The notes under the pieces were generated by a model. The model was not told the origin of the DNA. It saw only the letters and a list, made by a program, of their open reading frames with translations, and did no database searches. Made by a program: the position numbers and the translations under genes. From NCBI GenBank assembly GCA_037974335.1, contig CM075756.1:8824494-8854493 (forward strand): a stretch of DNA of 30,000 bases. The letters run 5' to 3'. How positions within the stretch are numbered: position 1 is the stretch's first letter; each line of letters starts with the position of its first letter. The DNA comes from Prionace glauca (Eukaryota; Chordata; Chondrichthyes; Carcharhiniformes; Carcharhinidae). This document shows positions 1 to 9,130 of the stretch, piece after piece.

Positions 1-125
1 TTTCTGAATCTATCCTGTCTAATCCTGTTAGACTTTATAAGTTTCTTTGAGATCCCTTCTCACAATTCTAAACTCCAGTGAATATAATCCTAATTGACTG
101 AGTCTATCCTTTGATCCCTTTTCCC
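1..125 (-). mobile_element. CR1-type LINE 3' fragment
   Basis: The reverse complement matches the downstream part of the CR1-type copies at 12890-13275 and 20085-20690 in this window (the stretch meaning 'liy kil tgl dr' in the C-terminal ORF2 region). The window edge cuts it, so its full length is unknown. It is non-functional and short. Assignment rests on similarity to the other copies here. Confidence 0.75.
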
Positions 126-436
126 GAATCCACCCTCCCACTCCGCCAATGTGTGTTTTCCTTCTCTGAGTTCCTCACCCCCTGTTGTGATGGGCTGTTA
201 TCAATAGATCTCCCCCCCCACCCCCCACTCCTCCCACCCGAACCCCCTCCTGCGCTGGGCTTTGTGGAGTAAGAGGTTTCTCATTGAGTGAGTGAGGTCT
301 CGCCTGAGGGGGAAAGGTCAGCCCTGTGGGTCGGGGGAGGGTGTGGGGAGAAGGTTGTAGATTGTGAAGTGAGGCCTACCTAACTTTAAGCCACAATCGC
401 AGCCCTTTCCTTTGGTGTGTGGTCGCATTTACTTTT
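126..436. other. Intergenic or intronic, no gene seen
   Basis: No convincing exon, RNA gene or known repeat was seen. It holds a C-rich run near 211-240 and a G-rich run near 330-350. It may be single-copy DNA between repeats. Confidence 0.5.
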
Positions 437-1712
437 TTAAGTTTCTTTGTTACTGTCACAAGTAGGCATATATTAACACTGCAGTGAAGTTACTGTGAAA
501 ATCCCACACTCCGGCACCTGTTCGGGTACACCGAGGGAGAATTTAGCATGGCCAATTCACTTAACCTGCACATCTTTGGACACTAAGGGGCAATTTAGCA
601 TGGCCAATCCACCTAATCCGCACATCTTTGGACACTAAGGGGCAATTTAGCATGGCCAATCAACCTAATCCGCACATCTTTGGACACTAAGGGGCAATTT
701 AGCATGGCCAATCAACCTAATCCGCACATCTTTGGACACTAAGGGGCAATTTAGCATGGCCAATCCACCTAATCCGCACATCTTTGGACACTAAGGGGCA
801 ATTTAGCATGGCCAATCAACCTAATCCGCACATCTTTGGACACTAAGGGGCAATTTAGCATGGCCAATCCACCTAATCCGCACATCTTTGGACACTAAGG
901 GGCAATTTAGCATGGCCAATCAACCTAATCCGCACATCTTTGGACACTAAGGGGCAATTTAGCATGGCCAATCCACCTAACCTACACATCTTTGGACACT
1001 AAGGGGCAATTTAGCATGGCCAATCCACCTAACCTACACATCTTTGGACACTAAGGGGCAATTTAGCACGGCCAATCCACCTAACCTACACATCTTTGGA
1101 CACTAAGGGGCAATTTAGCATGGCCAATCCACCTAACCTACACATCTTTGGACACTAAGGGGCAATTTAGCACGGCCAATCCACCTAACCTGCATATCTT
1201 TAGACACTAAGGGGCAATTTAGCATGGCCAATCCACCTAACCTACACATCTTTGGACACTAAGGGACAATTTAGCATGGCCAATCCACCTAACCTACACA
1301 TCTTTGGACACTAAGGGGCAATTTAGCATGGCCAATCCACCTAACCTACACATCTTTGGACACTAAGGGGCAATTTAGCACGGCCAATCCACCTAACCTG
1401 CATATCTTTAGACACTAAGGGGCAATTTAGCATGGCCAATCCACCTAACCTACACATCTTTGGACACTAAGGGGCAATTTAGCATGGCCAATCCACCTAA
1501 CCTACACATCTTTGGACACTAAGGGGCAATTTAGCATGGCCAATCCACCTAACCTGCACATCTTTGGACTGTGGGAGGAAACTGGAGCACCCAAAGAAAA
1601 CCCACGCAGACACGGGGAGAAGGTGCAGACTCCACACAGACAGTGACCTGAGCCAGGAATCGAATCTGGGTCCCTGGTGCTGTGAGACAGCCGTGCTAAC
1701 CACAGTTAGCAC
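437..1712 (-). mobile_element. tRNA-headed V-SINE (HE1-like) with internal 52-bp expansion
   Basis: On the minus strand the head lies at about 1640-1705 and includes a box-B-like gattcgattcc. The V-SINE conserved core follows at about 1565-1640, then the 52-bp unit repeated, then a tail at 450-540 containing cttcattgcag-like and cacaagtagg-like (reversed) sequence. The same tail is seen at 12575, 25920 and 26560. A normal copy of this SINE is about 300 bp; this one is about 1.27 kb because of the array. The head is diverged at its first bases, so the exact 5' end and target duplication are unclear. Confidence 0.85.
533..1568 (-). repeat. 52-bp tandem array inside SINE, about 20 boxes
   Basis: The box cacatctttgg recurs from 569 to 1557. 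That is exactly 19 steps of 52 bp with no insertion or deletion. Units differ by point changes: the first seven have aatccg endings and later ones aaccta or aacctg. A paired variant (cacggcc then catatctttag) appears at 1141-1244 and again at 1349-1452, 208 bp or four units apart, which shows multi-unit duplication. Confidence 0.97.
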
Positions 1713-1786
1713 CGAGGTGTTGGTGGCAGGAAACTGTTGAAATTATGACATCTCCCTTCCCTCGCCCCATGATTGCCTTCATGGGA

Positions 1787-1890
1787 AAAGGCAGGAGAAT
1801 GGGGTTGGAAAACAGGTCAACCATGATTGAATGGCTGGGCAGACTCGATGGGCCAAATGGCCTTATTCAGCTCCTATATCTAAGATCTAA
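1787..1890 (+). mobile_element. LINE 3'-end fragment
   Basis: The segment with gattgaatggctgggcagac, a gggccaaatggcc box and a 'ctcctatatct' end is the common terminal stretch of CR1-type copies in this window (compare 13205-13275). Only the extreme 3' end is present, which is usual for 5' truncation. Confidence 0.65.
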
Positions 1891-1894
1891 TGGG

Positions 1895-2075
1895 GGTCCT
1901 AAGCTCCTGAATTCCCTCCCCAACCCTCTCCGGCCACTCTTCCCTCCGTTAACTTGCTAAAGTCAACCCCTTGGACCAGGCCTGAGGACGCTGGTCCGTA
2001 TATCTCCTTTTCTGTGTCAAATTCCATCTGGAACACGCTCAGGATGTTAAGGGCGCTATGTAAATGTGGGACTGC
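1895..2075 (+). repeat. Dispersed repeat fragment ending in ggcgctatgtaaatg
   Basis: The right end resembles the ggcgctatataaatgc ending at 20810-20828 and the reversed copies at 9045 and 15655. It is probably one family of dispersed, probably SINE-like repeat. The boundaries are soft and the family name is not known to me. Confidence 0.5.
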
Positions 2076-2288
2076 TGTGTGATTGACTGGTCTGTACTCT
2101 CAATGAGCCAATCATTGGGTAACGGTTTCCATGGCCACCAAATGGATGGAGAAAGTAGCAATTTCCGATCAGAGATTGGCCAATCGTTAGTTGATCAGCT
2201 GACTTTAAACTGGCAGCAAGCAGCTTTCTGATTGGTTCTCTCTGATTCTTCCTGAAAACAGGATTATCCAGATGTTATCACTTAGAAC
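2076..2288. promoter_or_regulatory. Cluster of CCAAT/ATTGG boxes, no gene
   Basis: CCAAT or its complement occurs as agccaatcattgg (about 2104-2116), gattggccaatcg (about 2175-2187) and tgattggtt (about 2229-2237). This spacing could bind NF-Y, but there is no supporting first exon or TATA box. It sits immediately upstream of the 24-bp array. Role is inferred only from motif density. Confidence 0.25.
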
Positions 2289-2729
2289 GGGATTTTCCAG
2301 TTTTGTCGTGATGGGATTTTCCAGTCCCACTGTGATGGGATAGTCCATGCCCTTTGTGTTGGGCTTTTACAGACTCACCATAACTAGATTTTCCAGCCCC
2401 ACCATAAGTGGATTCTCCTGCCCCGCTGGAGTGGGATTTTCCATGACCATTGTGTTGGGCTCTTCCAGCCCCAGTGCGAATGAATTTTCCAGCCCTGCTG
2501 TGACAGGGTTTTCCAGTCTTTCTGTGATGAGATTTTCCACTCTTTCCAAATCGGTGTTATCCAGCCCCGCCACAGTGAGGTCTTCCAGCTCGGCCACGAA
2601 AGAATTTTGCAGCCCCACTGCAGTGGGATATTGCAGTTGCTCCATGAGTGGATTTTCCAGTTCTACACGATGGGACTTTCCAGCTCCGCAGCAGTGAGAT
2701 TTTCCAGTCCCGTCTCACTGGGTTTTCTG
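2289..2729 (+). repeat. 24-bp minisatellite with NF-kB-like decamers
   Basis: About 18.4 diverged units start at 2289, 2313, 2337, 2361, 2385, 2409, 2433, 2457 and so on to 2720, with only a one-base slip near 2672. The unit is close to gggattttccagccccactg plus four bases. Exact matches to the kB consensus GGGRNNYYCC occur at 2289, 2313, 2433 (gggattttcc) and 2672 (gggactttcc); the others are near-matches. The period is a multiple of three, so it reads open on both strands, which explains the apparent serine-rich protein; it is unlikely to be coding. Confidence 0.93.
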
Positions 2730-2944
2730 GAAGAGAGGGTGGCACTCTATTGGCTGGTAGCTGGACAATTGGTGCTGCCAATGTCTACGGCATTGTTTGT
2801 GGCTCATCTCTCCTGGCACTGGGGTACCCACCACAGGTGGGGGATGGGGGTGGCACCTTCGGTGGGACTGGAGGATTGTTGTTTATCATTGTTTGTGGGA
2901 GCTTGCTGTGCACAAAGCAGCAGATGCCTTCCTTATATTCCTCA
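2730..2944. other. No gene; one small repeat remnant
   Basis: Around 2890-2920 the sequence gtgggagcttgctgtgcac is the complement of the element seen at 12430-12470. Otherwise I see nothing convincing. Inverted CCAAT (attgg) occurs near 2748 and 2768. Confidence 0.4.
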
Positions 2945-3700
2945 GCCCTGTGGCATTTTATTAAATTTATTCATGGGATGTGGGTGTCGCTGGCAATGCC
3001 CATCCCTAATTACCCCTTGAGAAGGTGGCGCTGAGCTGCCACCTTGAACTCACTGCCATCCCTGTGGTGTAGGTACACTCACTGTGCTGTTCGGGAGGGA
3101 GTTCCAGAGAGTGGCACAGTGGTTAGCTGTGCTGCCTCACGGCACCAGGGACCCAAGTTCGATTCCCGGCTTGGGTCACTGTCTGTGTGGAGTCTGCATG
3201 TTCTTCCCATGTCTGCGTGGGTTTCCTTCGGGTGTTCCGGTTTCCTCTCACAGTCCAAAGATGTGCAGGTTAGGTGGATTGGCCATGCTAAATTGCCCCT
3301 TAGTGTCCAAAGATGTGCGGGTTAGGTGGATTGGCCATTCTAAATTGCCCCTTAGTGTCCAAAGATGTGCGGGTTAGGTGGATTGGCCATTCTAAATTGC
3401 CCCTTAATGTAAGGGGGACTAGTTAGGGTAAATGCATGGGGTTATGGGAATAGTGCCTGGGTAGGATTGCAGTCAGTGCAGACGCGATGGGCCAAATGCC
3501 CACCTTCTGCACTGTTGGGTTCTATGATTCTATGATTTTGACTAGTAAATGTGAAGGAACAGCGATATATTTTCAAGTCGAGATGGTGAGTGGTTTGGAG
3601 GGGGACTTGCAGACGGTGGAGTTCCCATGTATCTGCTGTCCTTGTCTTTCTAGATGAAAATGGCCTTGGGTTTGAAAGGGAACAATATAACGGGGGTGTT
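2945..3700 (+). repeat. Dispersed repeat split by a SINE insertion
   Basis: The left part (2945-3109) contains tcatgggatgtgggtgtcgc and a gagggagttccag end. The right part (3535-3700) continues with gaaggaacagcgatatattt and ttcccatgtatctgctgtcc. I recognise these as consecutive parts of a common elasmobranch repeat. The SINE at 3110-3540 separates them, so the SINE is younger. Confidence 0.7.
3110..3540 (+). mobile_element. tRNA-headed V-SINE with three 52-bp boxes
   Basis: A box-A-like tggcacagtgg (about 3112) and box-B-like agttcgattcc (about 3155) mark the tRNA-derived head. The V-SINE core follows (about 3175-3250). Boxes ccaaagatgt at 3255, 3307 and 3359 give three units of the 52-bp segment. 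The tail is the second type: gggtaaatgcatggggtta, then gatgggccaaatg, ending in a short tctatgatt repeat. This 3' terminus resembles the end of CR1-type LINEs, consistent with LINE-driven mobilisation. Confidence 0.9.
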
Positions 3701-3744
3701 TAGATCTCCCTCACTATCTCAGCCACACTTCTCATGTTGGCTTT

Positions 3745-4228
3745 GGTCGACAAGGGGCAACTAGATTTACCGGGATGTTACCGGGACTTGATGGTTTGAG
3801 TTATAAGGAGAAGCTGGATAGACTGGGACTATTTTCCCTGAAGCGTAGGAGGCTGAGGGGATGATCTTATAGAGATCTATAAAATAATGAGGGGCACAGA
3901 TCAGCTAGATAGTCAATATCTTTTCCCCAAAGGTAGGGGAGTCTAAAACTAGAGGGGATAGTGAGATGGGAGAGATACAAAAGGGTCCAGAGGGGCAATT
4001 ATTTCACACAGAGGGTGGTGAGTGTCTGGAACGAGCTGCCAGAGTCATAGAAGTTTACAGCTTGGAAACAGGCCCTTCAACCCAACTTGTCTCTGCCACC
4101 CTTTTATTTTGCAACCGCTAAGCTAGTCCCAATTGCCTAGTAGAGGCAGGCACAATTTTGTCTTAACAAGTGTTTAGACAGTTACGCAGGTACGATGGGT
4201 ATAGAGGGATATGGGCAATTGGGATTAG
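3745..4228 (+). mobile_element. CR1-type LINE 3' fragment, interrupted
   Basis: Conceptual reading is the ORF2 C-terminus (YKEKLDRLGLFSLKRRRL-like near 3800-3855), then the region with ttcacacagagggtggtgag and a run to tagagggatatgggcaattg. The middle is broken by a short reversed segment at 4043-4140. The 3' end is cut where the next CR1 copy starts at about 4229. Confidence 0.8.
4043..4140 (-). mobile_element. Inverted LINE 3' end nested in a LINE of the same family
   Basis: The segment begins gtcatagaagtttacagc and holds ggaaacaggcccttcaac, which is the complement of the usual 3' terminus of the same LINE family as its host (compare 28577-28650 and 29090-29140). It ends with caattgcctag, complementary to the host's own caattgggattag at 4217-4229. 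Confidence 0.7.
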
Positions 4229-6310
4229 TTTAGGAATCCACGTTAGGCATGTGGGAGTCTTTCAAGGTGCAGGAAAGGCATGTGCCGGTTAGGAGGAAGG
4301 ATGGGAAAGGTAGGATTAGAGAGCCGTGGATTACTAGAGATATTGAGGAATTGGTCAGGAAGAAACGAGAGGCGTACGTCAGGTCTAAGCAGCTGGGAAC
4401 GGAGAGAGCGTTGGAGGAATACAGAGAGAGTAGGAGGGATCTCAAACGGGGAGTTAGGAGGGAAAAAAGGAGGCATGACATGACAGGTAGGGTTAAGGAG
4501 AATCCAAAGGCGTTTTACTCCTATGTCAGGAACAAAAGGGTGGCTTGGGGTAAAATTGGTCTCCTCAGGGACAGACGAGAGGAACTGTGCTTAGAGTCCG
4601 AGGGAATGGGGGAGATCCTGAATGAATACTTTGCGTCGGTATTCACGAAGGAGAGGGGCTTGATGTCTGGTACAGTCATCGAGGGAAGTGTAGACCAATT
4701 GAAGGAACTATCCATTACGACGGAAGAAGTGTTAGGGATTTTAGGCAGCATTAAAACTGATAAATCTCCGGGGCCTGATGGCATTTATCCCAGGCTGCTT
4801 AGGGAGGCAAGGGATGAGATTGCTGGGCCTCTGACGCAAATCTTTGTCTCTTCTTTGGACACAGGTGAGGTCCCAGTGAACTGGAGGATAGAGAAACTGG
4901 AGGATAACGAGGATAGTTGTTTAAAAAGGGTAGGAGGGATAACCCTGGAAACTATAGGCCGGTGAGTTTGACGTCAGTGGTAGGCAAGTTGATGGAGAGC
5001 ATTCTTAGGGATAGGATGTATGAGCACTTAGAGCGCAGCGATCTAATTAGGGATACGCAACATGGCTTTGTAAAGGGAAAACCTTGCCTTACGAATTTGG
5101 TCGAATTTTTTGAGGAGGTGACAAAAACGGTTGATAAAGGACGAGCCATTGATGTCGTCTATATGGATTTCAGTAAGGCGTTTGACAAAGTCCCTCATGG
5201 TAGGTTGGTAGAAAAGATTAAGGCTCATGGGATACATGGCCAGGTATCTAGATGGGTTGAGAACTGGCTTGCAAAGAGGAGACAGAAAGTAATAGTGAAG
5301 GAGTCCTTTTCTAGCTGGACGTCTGTCACTAGTGGTGTTCCGCAGGGCTCAGTACTGGGACCTCTCCTCTTTGTAGTGTATATAAATGATTTGGAAGAGG
5401 GAGTAGGTGATGTGATCAACAAATTTGCTGATGACACCAAGATGGCTGGATTGGCGGGCAGTGAGGAGCAGTGTCTGGCAATACAGCGGGATATTGATAG
5501 GCTGGTTGATTGGGCAGATACGTGGCAAATGGAGTTTAATCCAGATAAATGTGAAGTGATGCATTTTGGCCGGAATAATGTAGGGGGGAGTTATATCATA
5601 AAGGGTAAGCCCGCAAGGAGTATAGAATTGCAGCGAGACCTGGGGGTGCAAGTGCACAAGTCTTTGAAGGTGGCAGTGCAAGTGGAGAGTGTGGTGAAGA
5701 AAGCCTATGGTATGTTAGCCTTTATAGGAAGGGGTTTAGAATATAAGAGTTGGAGTCTAATGTTGCAGTTGTATAGAACGTTGGTTTGGCCGCATTTGGA
5801 GTCCTGCGTCCAGTTCTGGTCACCGTACTGCCGGAAGGACGTTGAGACTCTGGAGAGAAAGCAGAGGAGGTTTACCAGGATGTTGCCTGGTATGGAAGGA
5901 CTGGGGTATGAGGAAAGATTGAACAAATTGGGGCTGTTTTCCCTTGAAAGACACTGACTGAGGGGGATCTAATAGAGATATATAAGATTATGAAGGGTAT
6001 AGATAGAGTAAACAGAGGTAAGCTATTTCCTATGATAGAGACACGTAGGACAAGGGGCCACAGGCTTACGGTGAGGGGGGAGAGGTATAACACAGATATT
6101 AGAGGGAGGTTTTTCACACAGAGGGTAGTGGGGGTATGGAATGCTCTGCCAAGTAAGGTGGTGGAGGCAAACACGCTAGAATTGTTTAAGAGTAACTTAG
6201 ACAGGCACATGACTGAGTTGGAGATGGGTGGATATAGGAGATTGTTTTAAATAAGGGTCATTAGCATTGGGGCGTCCCTAGTAATGTAATTGGGTATAGT
6301 ATGATAATAA
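4229..6310 (+). mobile_element. CR1-clade LINE, 5'-truncated
   Basis: This is the longest retroposon in the window, about 2 kb. It starts in the linker between endonuclease and reverse transcriptase, so ORF1 and the endonuclease are missing. It reads through the reverse transcriptase and C-terminal region to a stop near 6250. The 3' untranslated part probably runs to about 6310, but no clear 3' microsatellite marks its end. It lies downstream of another LINE 3' fragment whose end it interrupts. Confidence 0.88.
4249..6250 (+). pseudogene. CR1 ORF2 remnant: reverse transcriptase
   Basis: The product would copy LINE RNA into DNA at the nicked target. Three consecutive open segments in three frames (4249-4965, 4917-5957, 5990-6250) cover the linker with the IREPWITRDIEELVRKKREA stretch, SPGPDG (about 4765), NYRPVSLTS (about 4945), YMDFSKAFDKVPHGRLVEK (about 5161), SGVPQGSVLGPLLF (about 5330), FADDTK (5424), then the CR1-typical LESCVQFWSPYCRKDVETLE and FTQRVVGVWNALPSKVVEA. 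The catalytic FADD aspartates are kept. Frame changes fall near 4900-4920 and near 5955, the first next to a small local duplication (ctggaggata twice). The rest is intact, which suggests a moderately recent insertion. It cannot work as it stands, lacking the 5' half. Confidence 0.9.
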
Positions 6311-6459
6311 TGTTTTTTCTCTTTTTATTCACACGTTTTAAGTCGGTCCGCCTCGTGTCCAACGAGGGGCATACACGCGATGGGTCGTACTGGGGCTGCT
6401 CTTAGTTGTTCGAGATTGGCCTAGTGCTTCATGTCGTTAGTGTGTGTCTAAACTGGACC
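6311..6459. other. No gene seen
   Basis: This may be the 3' untranslated tail of the CR1 copy or unrelated flank. It has no exon-like signals that I can support. Confidence 0.4.
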
Positions 6460-6700
6460 AGATACTGGGCAAGACAACAGCTCAGTGACTATCGCTGATT
6501 GCTGTGCAGACACATGGATTTGGGCCGGTGTCTGTGGGAGTTTGCGCATTCTCCCCGTGCTTGCGTGGGTTTTCTCCGGGTGCTCCGGTTTCCTCCCCAC
6601 ACCCCCAAAGATGTGCTATTAGGCTGATTGGCAGGAATAAATTGACCCTCAATTAGTTTCCCTCAATGTGGATGGCCATAAAACATTAGATGGGGGTCAT
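6460..6700 (+). mobile_element. V-SINE subfamily with an unusual head
   Basis: The V-SINE core (tctccccgtgcttgcgtggg, tgctccggtttcctcc) is clear at about 6550-6600. The 5' part, caacagctcagtgactatcg then ctgtgcagac, lacks box A and box B of the other SINEs. The reversed copy at 21455-21648 has the same head, so this is a real subfamily, not a chance junction. Confidence 0.75.
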
Positions 6701-7235
6701 GGGTGGAGGGGGGGGGGGGGAACTGGTGGTGTTAAAATGGCGGCGCGGGGCTCGTTGGGCTGAAGGGCCTGCCTCCATGCCTCTGTGACTCTATGAACTG
6801 TTTTCTCAATAGCCACCACACAGTTGAATCTTCTCGCTCTGTTAGCTGCGGGAATGGTGGCGGGCGGGGAGGATGGAGCATGCAGCAGTTCGTTGACCCA
6901 GTGCGGGGTTTTCCGATATTGGCACGAGCAAGGCCAGAGAAGTCCTTCCATCACATAGACCGCGCCTCACACACTGAACCCCGCATCAGTCACGAGCCTC
7001 GTCCCCTTTCTGAGCTCCGCCTTACTCCCTCGCCTCGCTACCTACCTCCTGGGTCACAGCCAGATGTATGCAAATAACATGCCTCTCGCTGGCTTCTCTC
7101 CCCCAACCCCCTTTTGAGTCACAGCAGTTTTGAAATGAGAAGGACTTGTGAATAATCTCGGTGAGATCTGGCAGTGGGCGGGGAGACGCTGACTCCATGG
7201 CCAAGCGAGAGTGAGATGTAAATAAGGGGAGTGCC
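6701..7235. other. No gene seen; partly single-copy
   Basis: It contains a G run at about 6707-6721. A plus-strand reading frame at 6793-7077 has no family resemblance and no convincing start or splice context, so I do not call it a gene. Confidence 0.45.
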
Positions 7236-7968
7236 ACGGTGGCACAGTGGTTAGCACTGCTGCCTCACAGCGCCCGGGGAGCTGGGGGTTCAATTCTAGG
7301 CCTCAGGTCACTGTCTGTGCGGAGTTTGCACATTCTTTGCGTGTGTTTCCTCCGGGTGCTCCGGTTTCCTCCCACAGTCCAAAGATGTACAGGTCAAGTG
7401 GATTGGCCATGCTAAATTGCCCCTTAGTGTCCAAAGATGTGCGGGTTAGGTGGATTGGCCATGCTAAATTGCCCCTTAGTGTCCAAAGATGTGCAGGTTA
7501 GGTGGATTGGTCATGCTAAATTGCCCCTTAATGACCAAAGATGTGCAGGTTAGGTGGATTGGCCATGCTAAATTGCCCCTTAATGACCAAAGATGTGCAG
7601 GTTAGGTGGATTGGCCATGCTAAATTGCCCCTTAGTGTCCAAAGATGTGCAGGTTAGGTGGATTGGCCATGCTAAATTGCCCCTTAATGACCAAAGATGT
7701 GCAGGTTAGGTGGATTGGCCATGCTAAATTGCCCCTTAGTGTCCAAAGATGTGCAGGTTAGGTGGATTGGCCATGCTAAATTGCCCCTTAGTGTCCAAAG
7801 ATGTGCAGGTTAGGTGGATTGGCCACGCTAAATTGCCCCTTAGTGTCAGGGTGACTGGCGAGGGTAAATGCATCGGATTATGGGAATGGGGCCTGGGTGG
7901 GGTTGTGATTAGTGCAGACTCGATGGGCCGAACAGCTTCCTTCTGCACCGGAGGGAATCTATGGTTCT
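7236..7968 (+). mobile_element. tRNA-headed V-SINE with nine 52-bp boxes
   Basis: Box A tggcacagtgg near 7241, V-SINE core about 7305-7378, a 52-bp array, then the tail gggtaaatgcatcggattat and gatgggccgaacagcttcc, ending at tctatggttctgagg. The box B region is diverged (gggttcaattctagg). Length is about 730 bp, against about 380 bp for an unexpanded copy. Confidence 0.9.
7379..7847 (+). repeat. 52-bp tandem array, nine boxes
   Basis: ccaaagatgt recurs at 7379, 7431, 7483, 7535 and on to 7795, exactly eight steps of 52 bp. Some junctions carry taatgacc instead of tagtgtcc at regular intervals, showing spread of a variant within the array. Confidence 0.96.
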
Positions 7969-8319
7969 GAGGAAGATGTCACAGTCAAGAAACCTTAACA
8001 TTTTCTCATGACTGACTGGCACTTGTTGTCTGACTCAGTGGTAGAATTCCAGCTTTTGAGGCCACAGCCTGAGGTTTCCAGTCGCACTCACCTCAAAACC
8101 GGAACGTCCCGCCCCAGGTTAATGGACCTTTGCTTGGTCCCCCTCCCTGCGCCCCTCCCCCTGCGCCTGCTACAATTCCCGTGGCAGATCGGACAGAAAG
8201 ATCCAACCCCCCTCACCGCCCCCGCGCCACTCCCCCCACCCCAGCCCCACAACTGTGCCTTCGATGAGCAGGATTTTGAGGGGAAGGGAGAGTAAGAGGA
8301 TAGAAGTCATCATCCGGAA
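7969..8319. other. No gene seen; C-rich stretch
   Basis: A C-rich part runs at about 8135-8250. There are no splice-bounded frames or repeats that I recognise. Confidence 0.45.
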
Positions 8320-8925
8320 GAGGGTTCGGGATTGGGATAGGGAATCAGTTTGGGATCTGGATTGAAAATCATTTCGGCATCGGGCTAAGGATAGGGAATC
8401 AGTTTGGTATTAGGATAGACATTGGGAATGTGTTTGGGATCAGAATAGGGATCGGGATTGGGATAGGGGTAGAAAATAAATTTGGGATCGGGATGAGGGT
8501 TGGAATTGGGAATGAGTTTGGGATTGGGATAAGGAATCAGTTTGGGATTGGGATTGGGATAGGAAATAAATTTGGAATTGGGAATGAGTTTGGGATTGGG
8601 ATAAGGAATCAATTTGGGATTGAGATTGGAAATGAGTTTGGGATTGGGATTGAGTTTTCAACCAAGAGAGAGATTAGGATTGGGAATGAGTTTGGAATCA
8701 GGATTGGGATTGGGAATGTGTTTTGGGTTGGGATAGGGATTGGAAACAAATTTGGGATCCCAATAGAGATTAGGAATGAATTTGGGATGAGGATCGCGAT
8801 TGAGATTGGAAATAAATTTGGGATGACAATAGCGATTAGGAAAGAGTTTGGGATCGGGAGAGGGATTGGGATTAGGAATGAGTTTGGGATGAGGATAGGG
8901 ATTGGGATTGGGATTGGGACAATAC
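8320..8925 (+). repeat. Degenerate GGGATT-type satellite
   Basis: Short units around gggatt and gggaatgagttt are repeated with point changes (for example gggattgggataaggaatca near 8520 and 8598). Longer blocks of about 60-100 bp also recur. The period is a multiple of three for much of its length, so open frames on both strands (for example 8430-9053) encode GIGIGNEF-like repeats; these are by-products. Confidence 0.9.
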
Positions 8926-9040
8926 TGTCAAGATTGTCCCGTGCCAGTATTGAATCAGCTCCAGCTTCTCGGAATGCTGCGGGATCTATCCCTGTCTGGA
9001 GAAAGGAGTTTCAGTTCCTGCATACTGACCATCTCCATTC

Positions 9041-9130
9041 AACAACAACTTGAATTTATATAGCACCTTTAGTGTAGCGAAAGGTCTCAAAACATTTCCC
9101 AGGCGAGCAATCAGACCAAAGAATTTGACA
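9041..9130 (-). repeat. Dispersed repeat fragment (tttatatagcacc type)
   Basis: The segment caacttgaatttatatagca and the following tcccaggcgagcaatc correspond to the start of the repeat whose other pieces lie at 15650, 12420 and 20810. No gene here. Confidence 0.55.

Noticed and set aside
569-1568. CRISPR-like regular repeats
   Set aside because: The repeats are directly adjoining without unique spacers, in a eukaryotic SINE; they are a minisatellite.
2347-3034. Open frames of 92-137 codons on both strands
   Set aside because: They come from the 24-bp array, whose period is a multiple of three, and from the flanking repeat; there are no family resemblance, start context or splice signals.
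6793-7077. 94-codon plus-strand frame as a small gene
   Set aside because: No recognised motif, no ribosome or splice context, and the composition is like the surrounding non-coding DNA.
8320-8925. Interstitial telomere repeat
   Set aside because: The unit is GGGATT-like, not any rotation of TTAGGG or its complement.
8430-9053. 207-codon open frame with GIGIGNEF-like repeats
   Set aside because: It is a by-product of the GGGATT-type array; the opposite strand is also open, and the non-repeat end has no protein similarity I can see.
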